From assembly GCA_038530285.1 (NCBI GenBank), contig JBCBCY010000002.1:124001-188000 (forward strand): a DNA stretch of 64,000 bases. The letters run 5' to 3'. How positions within the stretch are numbered: position 1 is the first letter of the stretch; each line of letters starts with the position of its first letter. This DNA is from JASJAR01 sp038530285 (GTDB taxonomy: Bacteria; Pseudomonadota; Alphaproteobacteria; Rhodobacterales; Rhodobacteraceae). Of the stretch, positions 49,938 through 58,782 are shown piece by piece. Both the position numbers and the translations under genes were made by a program. The notes beneath the pieces are model-generated. The model was not told where the DNA came from, made no database searches, and saw only the letters and a list, made by a program, of their open reading frames with translations.

Positions 49938-51749
49938 CTATTCCGCGGCCAGCCCACCGGTAAATTGCAGCCGCGCCAGCCGTGCATAAAGCCCGTCCTG
50001 GCCCACAAGTTCGTCATGGGTGCCGGTGGCCACGATCTGGCCGTCTTCGAAAACCACGATCCTGTCGGCTTGTTTCACCGTGGCCAGACGGTGCGCAACC
50101 ACCAGCGTGGTCCGGTCGGCCGAAAGGGTTTCGACCGCATCCTGCACCGCGCGTTCGCTTTCGGCATCCAGCGCCGATGTCGCCTCATCCAGCAGAAGGA
50201 TCGGCGCGTCGCGCAGGATTGCGCGCGCAATCGCGATCCGCTGCTTTTGACCGCCAGACAGCATCACGCCGCGTTCGCCCAGATAAGCGTCATAGCCCGC
50301 GCCCAGATCGGCGATGAAGTCATGGGCCGCCGCCGCCCTGGCGGCCGCTTCGACCTCGGCGTCGGTGGCGTCTGGCCGCCCGAAACGGATGTTGTCGCGG
50401 GCCGAAGCGGCAAAGATCACCGGTTCTTGCGGCACAAGGGCGATGTTCTGGCGGAACGCCTTGCGGTCGAGCGTGCGGACATCCTGCCCATCAATCAAGA
50501 TCGCCCCTTCGTCGGGGTCGTAAAACCGCTGCAAAAGCTGGATGATCGTCGTCTTGCCCGCGCCCGACGGGCCCACAAGGGCGACCGTTTCGCCGGGTTT
50601 CACGCTTAGGCTGACATCGTCGAGGGCCGCGCGTTCGGGCCGGGCAGGATAGCGAAACACGACCTTGTCGAACGTGATTTCACCGTGCACCGGGGTGGTC
50701 AAGGCTGCGGGTCGCGCGGGGTCTTTGACACTGTCTTCGGCTTCCAAAAGCTCGACCAGCCGTTCTGTGGCCCCTGCCGCGCGCTGCAATTCGCCCCAGA
50801 TTTCCGACAAGGCCCCGGTGGAGCCTGCGACCATGCCGGCATAGATCACGAATTGCACCAATTCGCCGGTGGACATCGCGCCGGCTTGCACATCGCGCGC
50901 GCCCATCCACAACACGCCGACAATGCCGCCAAAGGCCAGCGCGATGACAAAAAAGCTCATGATGGCGCGGGTGAATATGCGCGCCTTGGCGGTGTCGAAC
51001 GACTTTTCGGTGACGTCGGAAAACGCCGCGTTGGACGCATCTTCATGGGTGTTGGCCTGCACAGCTTGTGCCGCCAAAAGCCCTTCGGACGCTGACCCCG
51101 ATGACGCCGCGATCCAGTCCTGGTTTTCCCGGCTGAGCCGCCGCAGCCTGCGCCCCAGAACAACAATCGGCCCGATCACCAGCGGCACCACCAGCAACAC
51201 CATCATCGACAGTTTCGGCGAGGTGTAGATCATCAGCGCGATCGCCCCCATCAGCAAAAGCGCATTGCGCAGCGCCCAGGACACCGACGAGCCGATCACC
51301 GACAAAATCAGCGTGGTGTCGGTGGTGATCCGCGACAGGATTTCACCCGTCAGCAGACGTTCAAAAAACGCAGGTGACATGCGGATCATCCGGTCAAACA
51401 CCGCGATGCGAATGTCGGCCACCACCCGCTCGCCCAGCCGGGTCACGAAGTAATACCGCAGGCCCGAGCCTGCCGCGAGCAACAGCGCAATCCCCAAAGC
51501 GGCGACGAAATAACCGTCCAGAAGCTCGGCCTGGCCGGTTTCAAACCCTTCGACCACACGGCGTGCGGCAATCGGCAAGACCAGCGACACCGCAGCGGTG
51601 AGAATAAGCGCCACGCCCGCCAGCGCCAGAAGCCCCCTGTAGGGGCGCACGAACGGCCACAGCGCCGACAGCGCCCGGATGTCGCGGGATTTCGCGCGCT
51701 GTTGTTGTTCGTATTCGGTGTTGGCCACGGTCGTTCCCCAGTCGGTCAT
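49938..51749 (-). CDS. ABC exporter, fused permease and ATPase (MsbA/LmrA-like)
   Basis: A 603-residue half-transporter that works as a homodimer. Six helices span about 35-320, followed by a nucleotide-binding domain: Walker A GPSGAGKTT, Q-loop LVPQEP, signature LSGGQKQRIAIARA, Walker B ILLLDEATSALD and switch VVAHRL. It resembles lipid or drug exporters; the substrate is not predicted. It is divergent from the LacI-type regulator gene and 95 bases upstream of the acyl-CoA synthetase gene. Confidence 0.92.
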   Translation of the reverse strand: MTDWGTTVANTEYEQQQRAKSRDIRALSALWPFVRPYRGLLALAGVALILTAAVSLVLPIAARRVVEGFETGQAELLDGYFVAALGIALLLAAGSGLRYYFVTRLGERVVADIRIAVFDRMIRMSPAFFERLLTGEILSRITTDTTLILSVIGSSVSWALRNALLLMGAIALMIYTSPKLSMMVLLVVPLVIGPIVVLGRRLRRLSRENQDWIAASSGSASEGLLAAQAVQANTHEDASNAAFSDVTEKSFDTAKARIFTRAIMSFFVIALAFGGIVGVLWMGARDVQAGAMSTGELVQFVIYAGMVAGSTGALSEIWGELQRAAGATERLVELLEAEDSVKDPARPAALTTPVHGEITFDKVVFRYPARPERAALDDVSLSVKPGETVALVGPSGAGKTTIIQLLQRFYDPDEGAILIDGQDVRTLDRKAFRQNIALVPQEPVIFAASARDNIRFGRPDATDAEVEAAARAAAAHDFIADLGAGYDAYLGERGVMLSGGQKQRIAIARAILRDAPILLLDEATSALDAESERAVQDAVETLSADRTTLVVAHRLATVKQADRIVVFEDGQIVATGTHDELVGQDGLYARLARLQFTGGLAAE

Positions 51750-51865
51750 GGGGAAACTATGCCTTGGGCGGCACAGTCACAAGCGGGTGCGGTGCTGTGT
51801 CTTAGGGTGTTGCATGCTGATGGCAAACCCGTCACGAAATGATGGAAACCTTGCAAGGGATCGCC

Positions 51866-52897
51866 ATGGCGCGCCGCCCCACCATAACGGCTGTGGCCCA
51901 AGCCGCGGGCGTCAGCACCGCAACCGTGGACCGGGTGCTCAACGGCCGCGGGATGGTGCGGCCCGATACGGCTGCAAAAGTGCTGGCGGCGGCCGAAGAC
52001 ATTGGCTTTTACGCCGCCGCCCTGATCGGGCACCGGCTGGCACCGGGCAAACCGCGGCTGCGCGTCGGCTTTTTGTTGCAGAAAAGCCGCCAGGCCTTCT
52101 GGCAGGATTTCGCCCTGGCCGCAGAAGACGCCGCCCGCCGGACCAGCGCCTTTGACGCCCGCGCCGATGTCACGTTCCTGCAAAGCCAGTCGCCCGATGA
52201 CGCCGTGGGCGCCATCGAAGAGATGGCAGGCCGGGTCGATGCCATCGCGGGCACGCTGGTGTCCCACGACCGGGTCACCGCCGCGGTTGACCGCGCCCAG
52301 GCGCATGGCCAGCCCTGTTTTGCGCTGCTGAATGACTTCGCCCAGGGCGTGCGCCACAGCTACATCGGGATGAACAACCTCAAGGTCGGGCGGGTCGCGG
52401 CCCATATGGTGGCCACGGCGCTGACGAAACGCGGCAAGGTGGCGGTCTTTGTGGGCGGGTCACGCTGGCATGGGCATGCGCTGCGCGAAACGGGATTTCG
52501 CAGCTACTTCCGCGAGACCGCGCCAGAGATCACGGTTCTGGACACATTGATAAACCTTGAGACGCGGCAGCTGACCTATGAAGCCACGCTGGATCTGTTG
52601 GCGCGTCACCCCGACCTTGCCGGGCTTTACGTGGCCGGTGGCGGGATGGAAGGGGCGCTGGCAGCCCTGCGCGAGGTGCGGGCGCCCGGCGATGTGGCCC
52701 TTGTGGTCAACGAATTGACCCCAGACAGCCGCGCCGCCCTGGCCGATGGCTATGCCGCGATGGCCATTGCCACCCCTTTGGATGCGGTCTGCGCTCATGT
52801 GTTTGAGTTTGCGGGCCTTTCGCTGACCGGCGACGCCCCACCCGCCGCGAGCCAGCTGTTCCTGCGCCCCGGCTTGATCCTGCCCGAAATCCTCTAG
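51866..52897 (+). CDS. LacI-family transcriptional regulator
   Basis: A 343-residue repressor-type protein. PTITAVAQAAGVSTATVDRVLNGR is the N-terminal helix-turn-helix with its hinge helix. The remainder is a periplasmic-binding-protein fold (Peripla_BP type), with a sugar-type cleft. The ATG at 51866 has an AAGGGA site 5 bases upstream and is preferred over 51839. Nearby targets could be the ABC exporter or the catabolic operon to the right, but no shared operator was identified. Confidence 0.88.
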   Translation: MARRPTITAVAQAAGVSTATVDRVLNGRGMVRPDTAAKVLAAAEDIGFYAAALIGHRLAPGKPRLRVGFLLQKSRQAFWQDFALAAEDAARRTSAFDARADVTFLQSQSPDDAVGAIEEMAGRVDAIAGTLVSHDRVTAAVDRAQAHGQPCFALLNDFAQGVRHSYIGMNNLKVGRVAAHMVATALTKRGKVAVFVGGSRWHGHALRETGFRSYFRETAPEITVLDTLINLETRQLTYEATLDLLARHPDLAGLYVAGGGMEGALAALREVRAPGDVALVVNELTPDSRAALADGYAAMAIATPLDAVCAHVFEFAGLSLTGDAPPAASQLFLRPGLILPEIL

Positions 52898-53027
52898 GCA
52901 CGCGCACCTTGATCTTCGTGTTGCGGGACATATCGCGGGGTCGCCCGGGACGCGCCATTGGTCGAAGCGTCCCTTGGCCACGGGGCGGCGCGCCCCTCTG
53001 CCCTAGTTGGCAGCGCCCCCGCCCGCC

Positions 53028-53855
53028 CTAGCTGGCCGCGCCGCCGCCTTTGCCCAAAAGCGCGTCGACCTCCGCGCCCGGGGCCGCGCCTGCGAGCCCG
53101 TCAAACGTGCCGCGCTGGTAAATCCCGGCCATCGCATTCATCAAAGCGGCATGGGTGACCCGGGCGGGCATGGATCCAAGTGAGATCCGCCGCACCCCAA
53201 GGCCGGCCAATGTGGCGATGTCGGTCCGGGCCAGCGCCCCCGCCGCAAGCGCATTCACGGGTGCCGTGACCGCGGCCAGAACCGCGCGCAGACCCTGCAC
53301 GTCAGGCGGCACCGGCAAATACAGACAATCTGCACCCGCCGCCTCAAACGCTTGCAACCGGCGGATGCCTTCGGCGATGTCATAGGCCCCGTTCATCACC
53401 CCATCGGCCCGCGCGGTCAAAACGAAGGGCCGGCCCATGGCGCGCACCGCCGCAACCGCCGCCTGGATCCGCTCAACCGCCAGATCAAAGGCATAGGCCG
53501 GATTGCCCGGCGCCATCTGGGTGTCCTCGATCGAACAGCCCGACAGGCCAACCTCGCCAGCCAACCGAAGTGTTTCGGCCACATCGTCGGGCGCGTCGGC
53601 GAACCCGTTTTCAAAATCCCCGGACACCGGCAAGGGCGTGGCCGCGACCAGCTCTTCAGCATGCGCCAGCGCTTCATCACGCGTGACACCGCCCATATCG
53701 GGCCGCCCCAGCGTGAAAGCATGGGCCGCAGATGACGTCGCCAGCGCCTTGGCCCCCATCGCCGCCATCACCCGGGCCGAGCCTGCATCCCAGGGGTTTG
53801 GCATTACAAAACACCCTGCCCCGTGCAATTCGGCAAAGGTGTCGTGGCGGTCCAT
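53028..53855 (-). CDS. Isocitrate lyase/PEP mutase family enzyme
   Basis: A 275-residue TIM-barrel protein. MPNPWDAGSARVMAAMGAKALATSSAAHA, SGDFENGFAD and SGCSIEDTQ are superfamily blocks; the Asp/Glu residues bind Mg. The KKCGH loop of true isocitrate lyase is absent, so it is nearer to 2-methylisocitrate-lyase-like or oxaloacetate-decarboxylase-like members. It is the last gene of the tpa operon, with a one-base overlap with the flavoprotein gene before it. Confidence 0.85.
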   Translation of the reverse strand: MDRHDTFAELHGAGCFVMPNPWDAGSARVMAAMGAKALATSSAAHAFTLGRPDMGGVTRDEALAHAEELVAATPLPVSGDFENGFADAPDDVAETLRLAGEVGLSGCSIEDTQMAPGNPAYAFDLAVERIQAAVAAVRAMGRPFVLTARADGVMNGAYDIAEGIRRLQAFEAAGADCLYLPVPPDVQGLRAVLAAVTAPVNALAAGALARTDIATLAGLGVRRISLGSMPARVTHAALMNAMAGIYQRGTFDGLAGAAPGAEVDALLGKGGGAAS

Positions 53856-56299
53856 CAGACGTGCATCCGTTCGTGCTTGGGATCATACATCGGCTTGAAA
53901 CTTGCCGTGGCCTTGACGCGCGTGCCGCCGATATCAATCTCATAGGACGACGCGAGAAGCTCTTTTACGGTTTCCCCGGCCGAGGGCACGTAGCCAAGCG
54001 CGATCCCACCACCCAGGGCGTGGCCGTAGTTGCCTGATGTCACCCAGCCCACGATTTCGCCGTCCCGCAGCACGGCTTCATTGTGAAACACGAAGGCTTC
54101 TGGGTCTTCGAGTTTGAACTGCAACAGGCGCTTTTGAAGCCCCTGCTCTTTTTTGCGCAAAACCGCGTCGCGGCCCAGAAACGCCTCTTTCGCGGTCTTC
54201 ACCGCGAAGCCAAGGCCCGCTTCAAGCACATGGTCTTCGTCCGTAATGTCATGGCCATAATGGCGGAAGGCCTTTTCAATCCGGCACGAATCAAGCGTGT
54301 GAAGGCCACACAGCGTCAGCCCTTCAGCCTCGCCCGCGTCCATCATGGTTTCAAACACATGGGGCGCCTGGTCGGCAGAGACGTAAAGTTCCCACCCCAA
54401 CTCGCCCACGTAAGACACCCGGTGGGCGCGCGCGAGCCCCATGCCGATCTCAATTTCCTTCGCAGTCCCAAAGGGATGGGCGTCGTTTGAAAAGTCGTTG
54501 GGACTGACCAGAGCGAGGATGTCGCGCGCTTTGGGGCCCATCAGGCACAGCGTGGCTTCGGCGACCGTGGTGTCGGTGATCACGACAAACTCATCGCCCA
54601 GATGCCGCGTCAGCCAGGCGATGTCGCGGCGCACCGTGGCGGCGGGCACAACCAGCAAAAACGCGGTTTCCGACAGCCGCGTGACGGTTAGGTCGCTTTC
54701 AATCCCGCCGCGGGCGTTCAGCATCTGGGTGTAGACCAGCCGGCCGGCGTCCACGTCGATGTCATTGCCGCACATTTTTTGCAGAAACGCGCAAGCATCG
54801 CGGCCTTCGACCCGAATTTTCCCGAAGCTCGACATATCAAAAAGCCCGGCGCCGGTCCGCACGGCCATATGTTCGGCCTTCTGGTTTTCAAACCAGTTCT
54901 GGCCTTTCCAATCGTATTGGTACTCGGCGATCTGGGACCCTTGAGCGATCCAATTGGGCCGCTCCCACCCCTGCAACTCGCCAAACACCGCACCGCGCGC
55001 GCGCAATTGCTCGTGAATCGGCGAGCGGCGGATGCCCCGGGCCGTTTCGGGCTGGCGGTAGGGGTAATGGTCGGCGAACAAAAGCCCCAGCGATTCCGAC
55101 ACCCGTTCTTGCAGGTAGCGCCGGTTGCGCTGAAAGGGCTGCGCACGGCGAATATCCACATCCCACAGATCAAACGGCGGCTCGCCATCGTTGATCCAAT
55201 GCGCCAGCGCCATGCCCGCCCCGCCAGACGACACGATGCCGATGGAATTATACCCCGCCGCGACCCAATAGCCGCGAAGTTCGGGCGCTTCGCCGAGGTA
55301 ATATGTATCGTCCGGTGTGAAGCTTTCGGGCCCGTTGAAAAACGTGTGCACACCGGCGGTTTCAAACAGCGGCATCCGGTGCATGGCCTTTTCCAGGATC
55401 GGCTCGAAATGCTCAAAATCCTCTGGCAGGCTGTCGAATTCGAAATCGGCTGGAATGCCGCCCATGCCCCAGGGCTTGGCGCGCGGTTCGAACGCGCCGA
55501 GCATCATTTTGCCCGCGTCTTCCTTGTAGTATGCGTGCTCATCGGGGATGCGCAGGCTGGGCAGGTTTTTCAGCCCGTCCACCGGTTCTGTCAGCAGATA
55601 GAAATGTTCGCAGGCGTGAAGCGGCAGGGTCACGCCGTTTTGGGCGGCAAAATCGCGCCCCCACATGCCGCCGCAATTGATCACGACGTCGGCGGCGATA
55701 AAGCCCGGCTCACCACCTTGGTCGTAGTGCACCCCATTGACGCGGGCGCCGTCGTCTTCCACCCGGGCGACTTTGACACCTTCGAAAATCTGCGCCCCGT
55801 GCATCCGCGCGCCCTTGGCCAGTGCCATGGCGATATTGGCCGGATCACACTGCCCGTCGCCCGGCATATGCACGCCGCCAATCAAATCGTGTGTCGTCAG
55901 ATGGGGGTAAAGTGCCTCGATCTCATCAGGGCTGATGACCTCGGCTTCGATGTCAAAGATATGGGCCAGCGTGGCCTGGCGGCGGATCTCTTCCCAGCGG
56001 TGCTCAGTCAGGGCTGCGGTGATCGATCCGGTCAGCTTCAGGCCCGTCGCGACCCCGGTTTCCGCTTCAAGTTCGGCGTATAGATCACGAGAATACTTTG
56101 ACAATTTCGTCAGGTTCTGGCTGGGGCGCAAGGTGCCGATCAACCCGGCGGCATGCCATGTGGTCCCGCAGGTCAGGGTCTTGCGTTCCAGAAGCACCAC
56201 GTCTTTCCAGCCCAATTTGGCCAGATGATACGCGACCGAGCAGCCCGAAACGCCGCCCCCGATGACAACGGCACTGGCCTGAGTGGGAAGGGTTTTCAT
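53855..56299 (-). CDS. FAD-dependent oxidoreductase fused to GcvT (dimethylglycine/sarcosine dehydrogenase-like), first copy
   Basis: An 814-residue two-part enzyme. Residues 1-390 are a DAO-type FAD domain with GGGVSGCSVAYHLA and GTTWHAAG, whose His carries covalent FAD in dimethylglycine dehydrogenase. Residues 430-810 are a GcvT aminomethyltransferase-like fold that passes formaldehyde-level carbon to tetrahydrofolate. Such enzymes oxidatively demethylate N-methylated amines. It overlaps the second copy by 4 bases and the lyase-family gene by one, so it lies in one operon with tpa. Confidence 0.9.
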   Translation of the reverse strand: MKTLPTQASAVVIGGGVSGCSVAYHLAKLGWKDVVLLERKTLTCGTTWHAAGLIGTLRPSQNLTKLSKYSRDLYAELEAETGVATGLKLTGSITAALTEHRWEEIRRQATLAHIFDIEAEVISPDEIEALYPHLTTHDLIGGVHMPGDGQCDPANIAMALAKGARMHGAQIFEGVKVARVEDDGARVNGVHYDQGGEPGFIAADVVINCGGMWGRDFAAQNGVTLPLHACEHFYLLTEPVDGLKNLPSLRIPDEHAYYKEDAGKMMLGAFEPRAKPWGMGGIPADFEFDSLPEDFEHFEPILEKAMHRMPLFETAGVHTFFNGPESFTPDDTYYLGEAPELRGYWVAAGYNSIGIVSSGGAGMALAHWINDGEPPFDLWDVDIRRAQPFQRNRRYLQERVSESLGLLFADHYPYRQPETARGIRRSPIHEQLRARGAVFGELQGWERPNWIAQGSQIAEYQYDWKGQNWFENQKAEHMAVRTGAGLFDMSSFGKIRVEGRDACAFLQKMCGNDIDVDAGRLVYTQMLNARGGIESDLTVTRLSETAFLLVVPAATVRRDIAWLTRHLGDEFVVITDTTVAEATLCLMGPKARDILALVSPNDFSNDAHPFGTAKEIEIGMGLARAHRVSYVGELGWELYVSADQAPHVFETMMDAGEAEGLTLCGLHTLDSCRIEKAFRHYGHDITDEDHVLEAGLGFAVKTAKEAFLGRDAVLRKKEQGLQKRLLQFKLEDPEAFVFHNEAVLRDGEIVGWVTSGNYGHALGGGIALGYVPSAGETVKELLASSYEIDIGGTRVKATASFKPMYDPKHERMHV

Positions 56300-58743
56300 G
56301 CGCGCAATCTTTCGTTGTCAGGGTCCCAAAACGGCATGTCCTGCACGGTGGCGGGATGCATCTGCCCAAAAATTTCGACCTCAAGCTCGGTGCCGGGCTC
56401 GGTCAGATCGGCCCGCACCATGCCGATGGCAAGCGACGCATCGACCCGGTAGCCCCAGGCGCCCGATGTCGTCTCGCCCACCCGTTCGCCGTCTTTCCAG
56501 ACGTTGGCCATATAGGGCGCGTCGTGGCCGTTGGCCTGAACCACCAGACCGACCGCGCGTTTGGCGGGGCCTTCGGTCTTTTCAGCCAAAAGTGCGGCCC
56601 GCCCCGGGAAATCGACGTTTTTCTTGAAGCTGACGAAGCGGTCGAGACCCGATTCGATCAGCGAATAATCCGTGGAAAGGTCCCCCTTCCAGGCGCGGTA
56701 GCCCTTTTCGATCCGCAGGGAATTCAGCGCGAACATCCCGAACGGCTTGGCCCCGGCCCCGGTGACGGCATCCCAGATCGCAGGGGCGGCGTCGGGCGCG
56801 CAGTGGATTTCCCAGCCCAATTCACCGGCAAACGACACCCGCAGCATCGCACAGGGCTGGCCTGCCACCGTGCCGTCAAAGCTGGCCGACAGCCAGGGCG
56901 CATGCAGATCATGGCCTTCGACCAATGGCTGGAGGATATCGCGCGCCCTGGGGCCGGTGACCAAAAGGCATTCGACCACATCGGTGTGATCGGTGACGGT
57001 GATGCCGTCGGGGGCCTGGCGCGACAGCACTTCGGCGTCATGCCACTGGGCCAAGGCGGCGGTGATCAGGCCGACCTCATCATCCGAATGCACCATCGCT
57101 GACATTTCGGTCACGGTGCGGCCGCGGCTGTCTGGGAAATAACACAGACTTACGCGGCCCGGTTTGGGCAGGCGCGACGCGGTCAGGCTGTCGACAAAGG
57201 CGCGCGCGCCCGGCCCTTCGACCTTGAGGCGCGAAAACCCGGTGATCGCAAGGATCCCTGCGTGATCGCGCACGGCTTCGCATTCTTCGCGCACGCGCGG
57301 CTCCCACGGCCCGGCGCGCTCCCATGTTTCAGACCCGGCTTCGGATGTGTCATCGCCCGGTTTGGCGAACCAATTGGCCCGTTCCCAGCCATTGTAGGCG
57401 CCCATAACAATACCTGCGGCAATCAACCGATCATGCACGGGGGAGAGCTTCTTGTCGCGTCCGGCAGGCCAGTCGTGATGCGGAAAATGCATCGCATATT
57501 CGTGCCCATAGGTTTCCAGCGCCTTGGCCAGACAGAAATCGTGGTCGGCATGGGTGGTGAAGCGGCGCGGATCGACCGCCCACATGTCCCATTCGGTTTC
57601 GCCATGCGCGATCCATTCGGCCAGGACCTTGCCCGCCCCGCCGCCCTGAACGATGCCGAAGGTAAACGAATGGGCCTCAAACGCGTTGCGCACGCCGGGC
57701 ATCGGCCCGATCATCGGCAACCCGTCGGGCGCATAAGGGATCGGGCCGTTGATCACCCGTTCCATTCCGCCCGTGCCCAGAAGCGGCACCCGGCCCATGG
57801 CATCTTCGATGTACCATTCGAGCCGTTCCAGATCGTCGGGGTAAAGCTGGAAGCTGAAGTCATCGGGCATCGGGTCATCGGACGTCACCCAATGGGCCTT
57901 GCAGTTGCGCTCATAGGGGCCAAGGTTCAGGCCATGCTTGTCCTGGCGCAGATAATAGCTGCTGTCGACGTCGCGGATCATCGGCAGTTTGCGGCCGTTT
58001 TCCTTCGTCCAGGCTTCAATCTCGGGGATTTCACCGGTCAGGAAATACTGGTGCGACATCACCACCATGGGCACGTCGCGCCCGCCATAGGGTTTGAACC
58101 AATCGCCAACGCGGCCCGCGTAATAGCCAGCCGCATTGACCACATATTCGCAGGCGATATCGCCCTTGTCGGTGTGCACGATCCAGCCGTCTGGCGTCTG
58201 CGTGACCCCGGTGGCCGGGGTAAACCGCTGGATATTGCCGCCCAGATCGCGCGCGCCCTTGGCCATGGCCTGGGTCAATTGTGCCGGATCAATATCCCCA
58301 TCGAGCGGGTCCCACAGCACCGACGACAGATCGTGGGTTTCCATGAAAGGATAGTAGTCCAGCGCCTCTTTCGGGGTGAGAATGTCGATCTCCAGCCCCT
58401 GGGCGCGGGCCATGCCCGCGACCTGTTCAAATTCCATCGCGCGTTCTTTGGAATGGCCCAGCCGCAACGCCCCGGTGACGTGGTAGTTCATCGGGTAGCC
58501 CACATCGTCAGCCAGCGTGCGGTACATCGCGAGCGAATAGCGCTGCATGTTCAAAACCGCCCAGGACGGCGAGAAATTCGGGCAATTGCCCGCCGCGTGC
58601 CAGGTTGATCCTGCCGTCAGCTCATTTTTTTCCAAAAGCACACAGTCGGTCCAGCCGGCCTTGGCCAGATGATAAAGCGAGGACACGCCGACGGCCCCCC
58701 CGCCAATGATGACGACACGCGCCGTGGACGGAAAACTGCTCAA
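56296..58743 (-). CDS. FAD-dependent oxidoreductase fused to GcvT, second copy
   Basis: An 815-residue paralogue with the same layout: GGGAVGVSSLYHLA, GSTWHAAGNCPNFSP, a middle domain and a C-terminal GcvT fold ending PFWDPDNERLRA. The two copies are clearly diverged, for example in the substrate loops following the FAD motif, so they probably act on different substrates or successive N-methyl groups. It starts 39 bases downstream of tpa in the same direction. Confidence 0.9.
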   Translation of the reverse strand: MSSFPSTARVVIIGGGAVGVSSLYHLAKAGWTDCVLLEKNELTAGSTWHAAGNCPNFSPSWAVLNMQRYSLAMYRTLADDVGYPMNYHVTGALRLGHSKERAMEFEQVAGMARAQGLEIDILTPKEALDYYPFMETHDLSSVLWDPLDGDIDPAQLTQAMAKGARDLGGNIQRFTPATGVTQTPDGWIVHTDKGDIACEYVVNAAGYYAGRVGDWFKPYGGRDVPMVVMSHQYFLTGEIPEIEAWTKENGRKLPMIRDVDSSYYLRQDKHGLNLGPYERNCKAHWVTSDDPMPDDFSFQLYPDDLERLEWYIEDAMGRVPLLGTGGMERVINGPIPYAPDGLPMIGPMPGVRNAFEAHSFTFGIVQGGGAGKVLAEWIAHGETEWDMWAVDPRRFTTHADHDFCLAKALETYGHEYAMHFPHHDWPAGRDKKLSPVHDRLIAAGIVMGAYNGWERANWFAKPGDDTSEAGSETWERAGPWEPRVREECEAVRDHAGILAITGFSRLKVEGPGARAFVDSLTASRLPKPGRVSLCYFPDSRGRTVTEMSAMVHSDDEVGLITAALAQWHDAEVLSRQAPDGITVTDHTDVVECLLVTGPRARDILQPLVEGHDLHAPWLSASFDGTVAGQPCAMLRVSFAGELGWEIHCAPDAAPAIWDAVTGAGAKPFGMFALNSLRIEKGYRAWKGDLSTDYSLIESGLDRFVSFKKNVDFPGRAALLAEKTEGPAKRAVGLVVQANGHDAPYMANVWKDGERVGETTSGAWGYRVDASLAIGMVRADLTEPGTELEVEIFGQMHPATVQDMPFWDPDNERLRA

Positions 58744-58782
58744 AGTCTTGCTCCCGATGGGGCGCCCGCAGGGGCGCTTGGG

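Noticed and set aside
54779..56083. 434-codon plus-strand frame
   Set aside because: It is antisense to the first FAD-GcvT gene and has no recognisable domain.
57262..58608. 448-codon plus-strand frame
   Set aside because: It is antisense to the second FAD-GcvT gene; His/Arg/Gly-rich shadow of a real coding frame.
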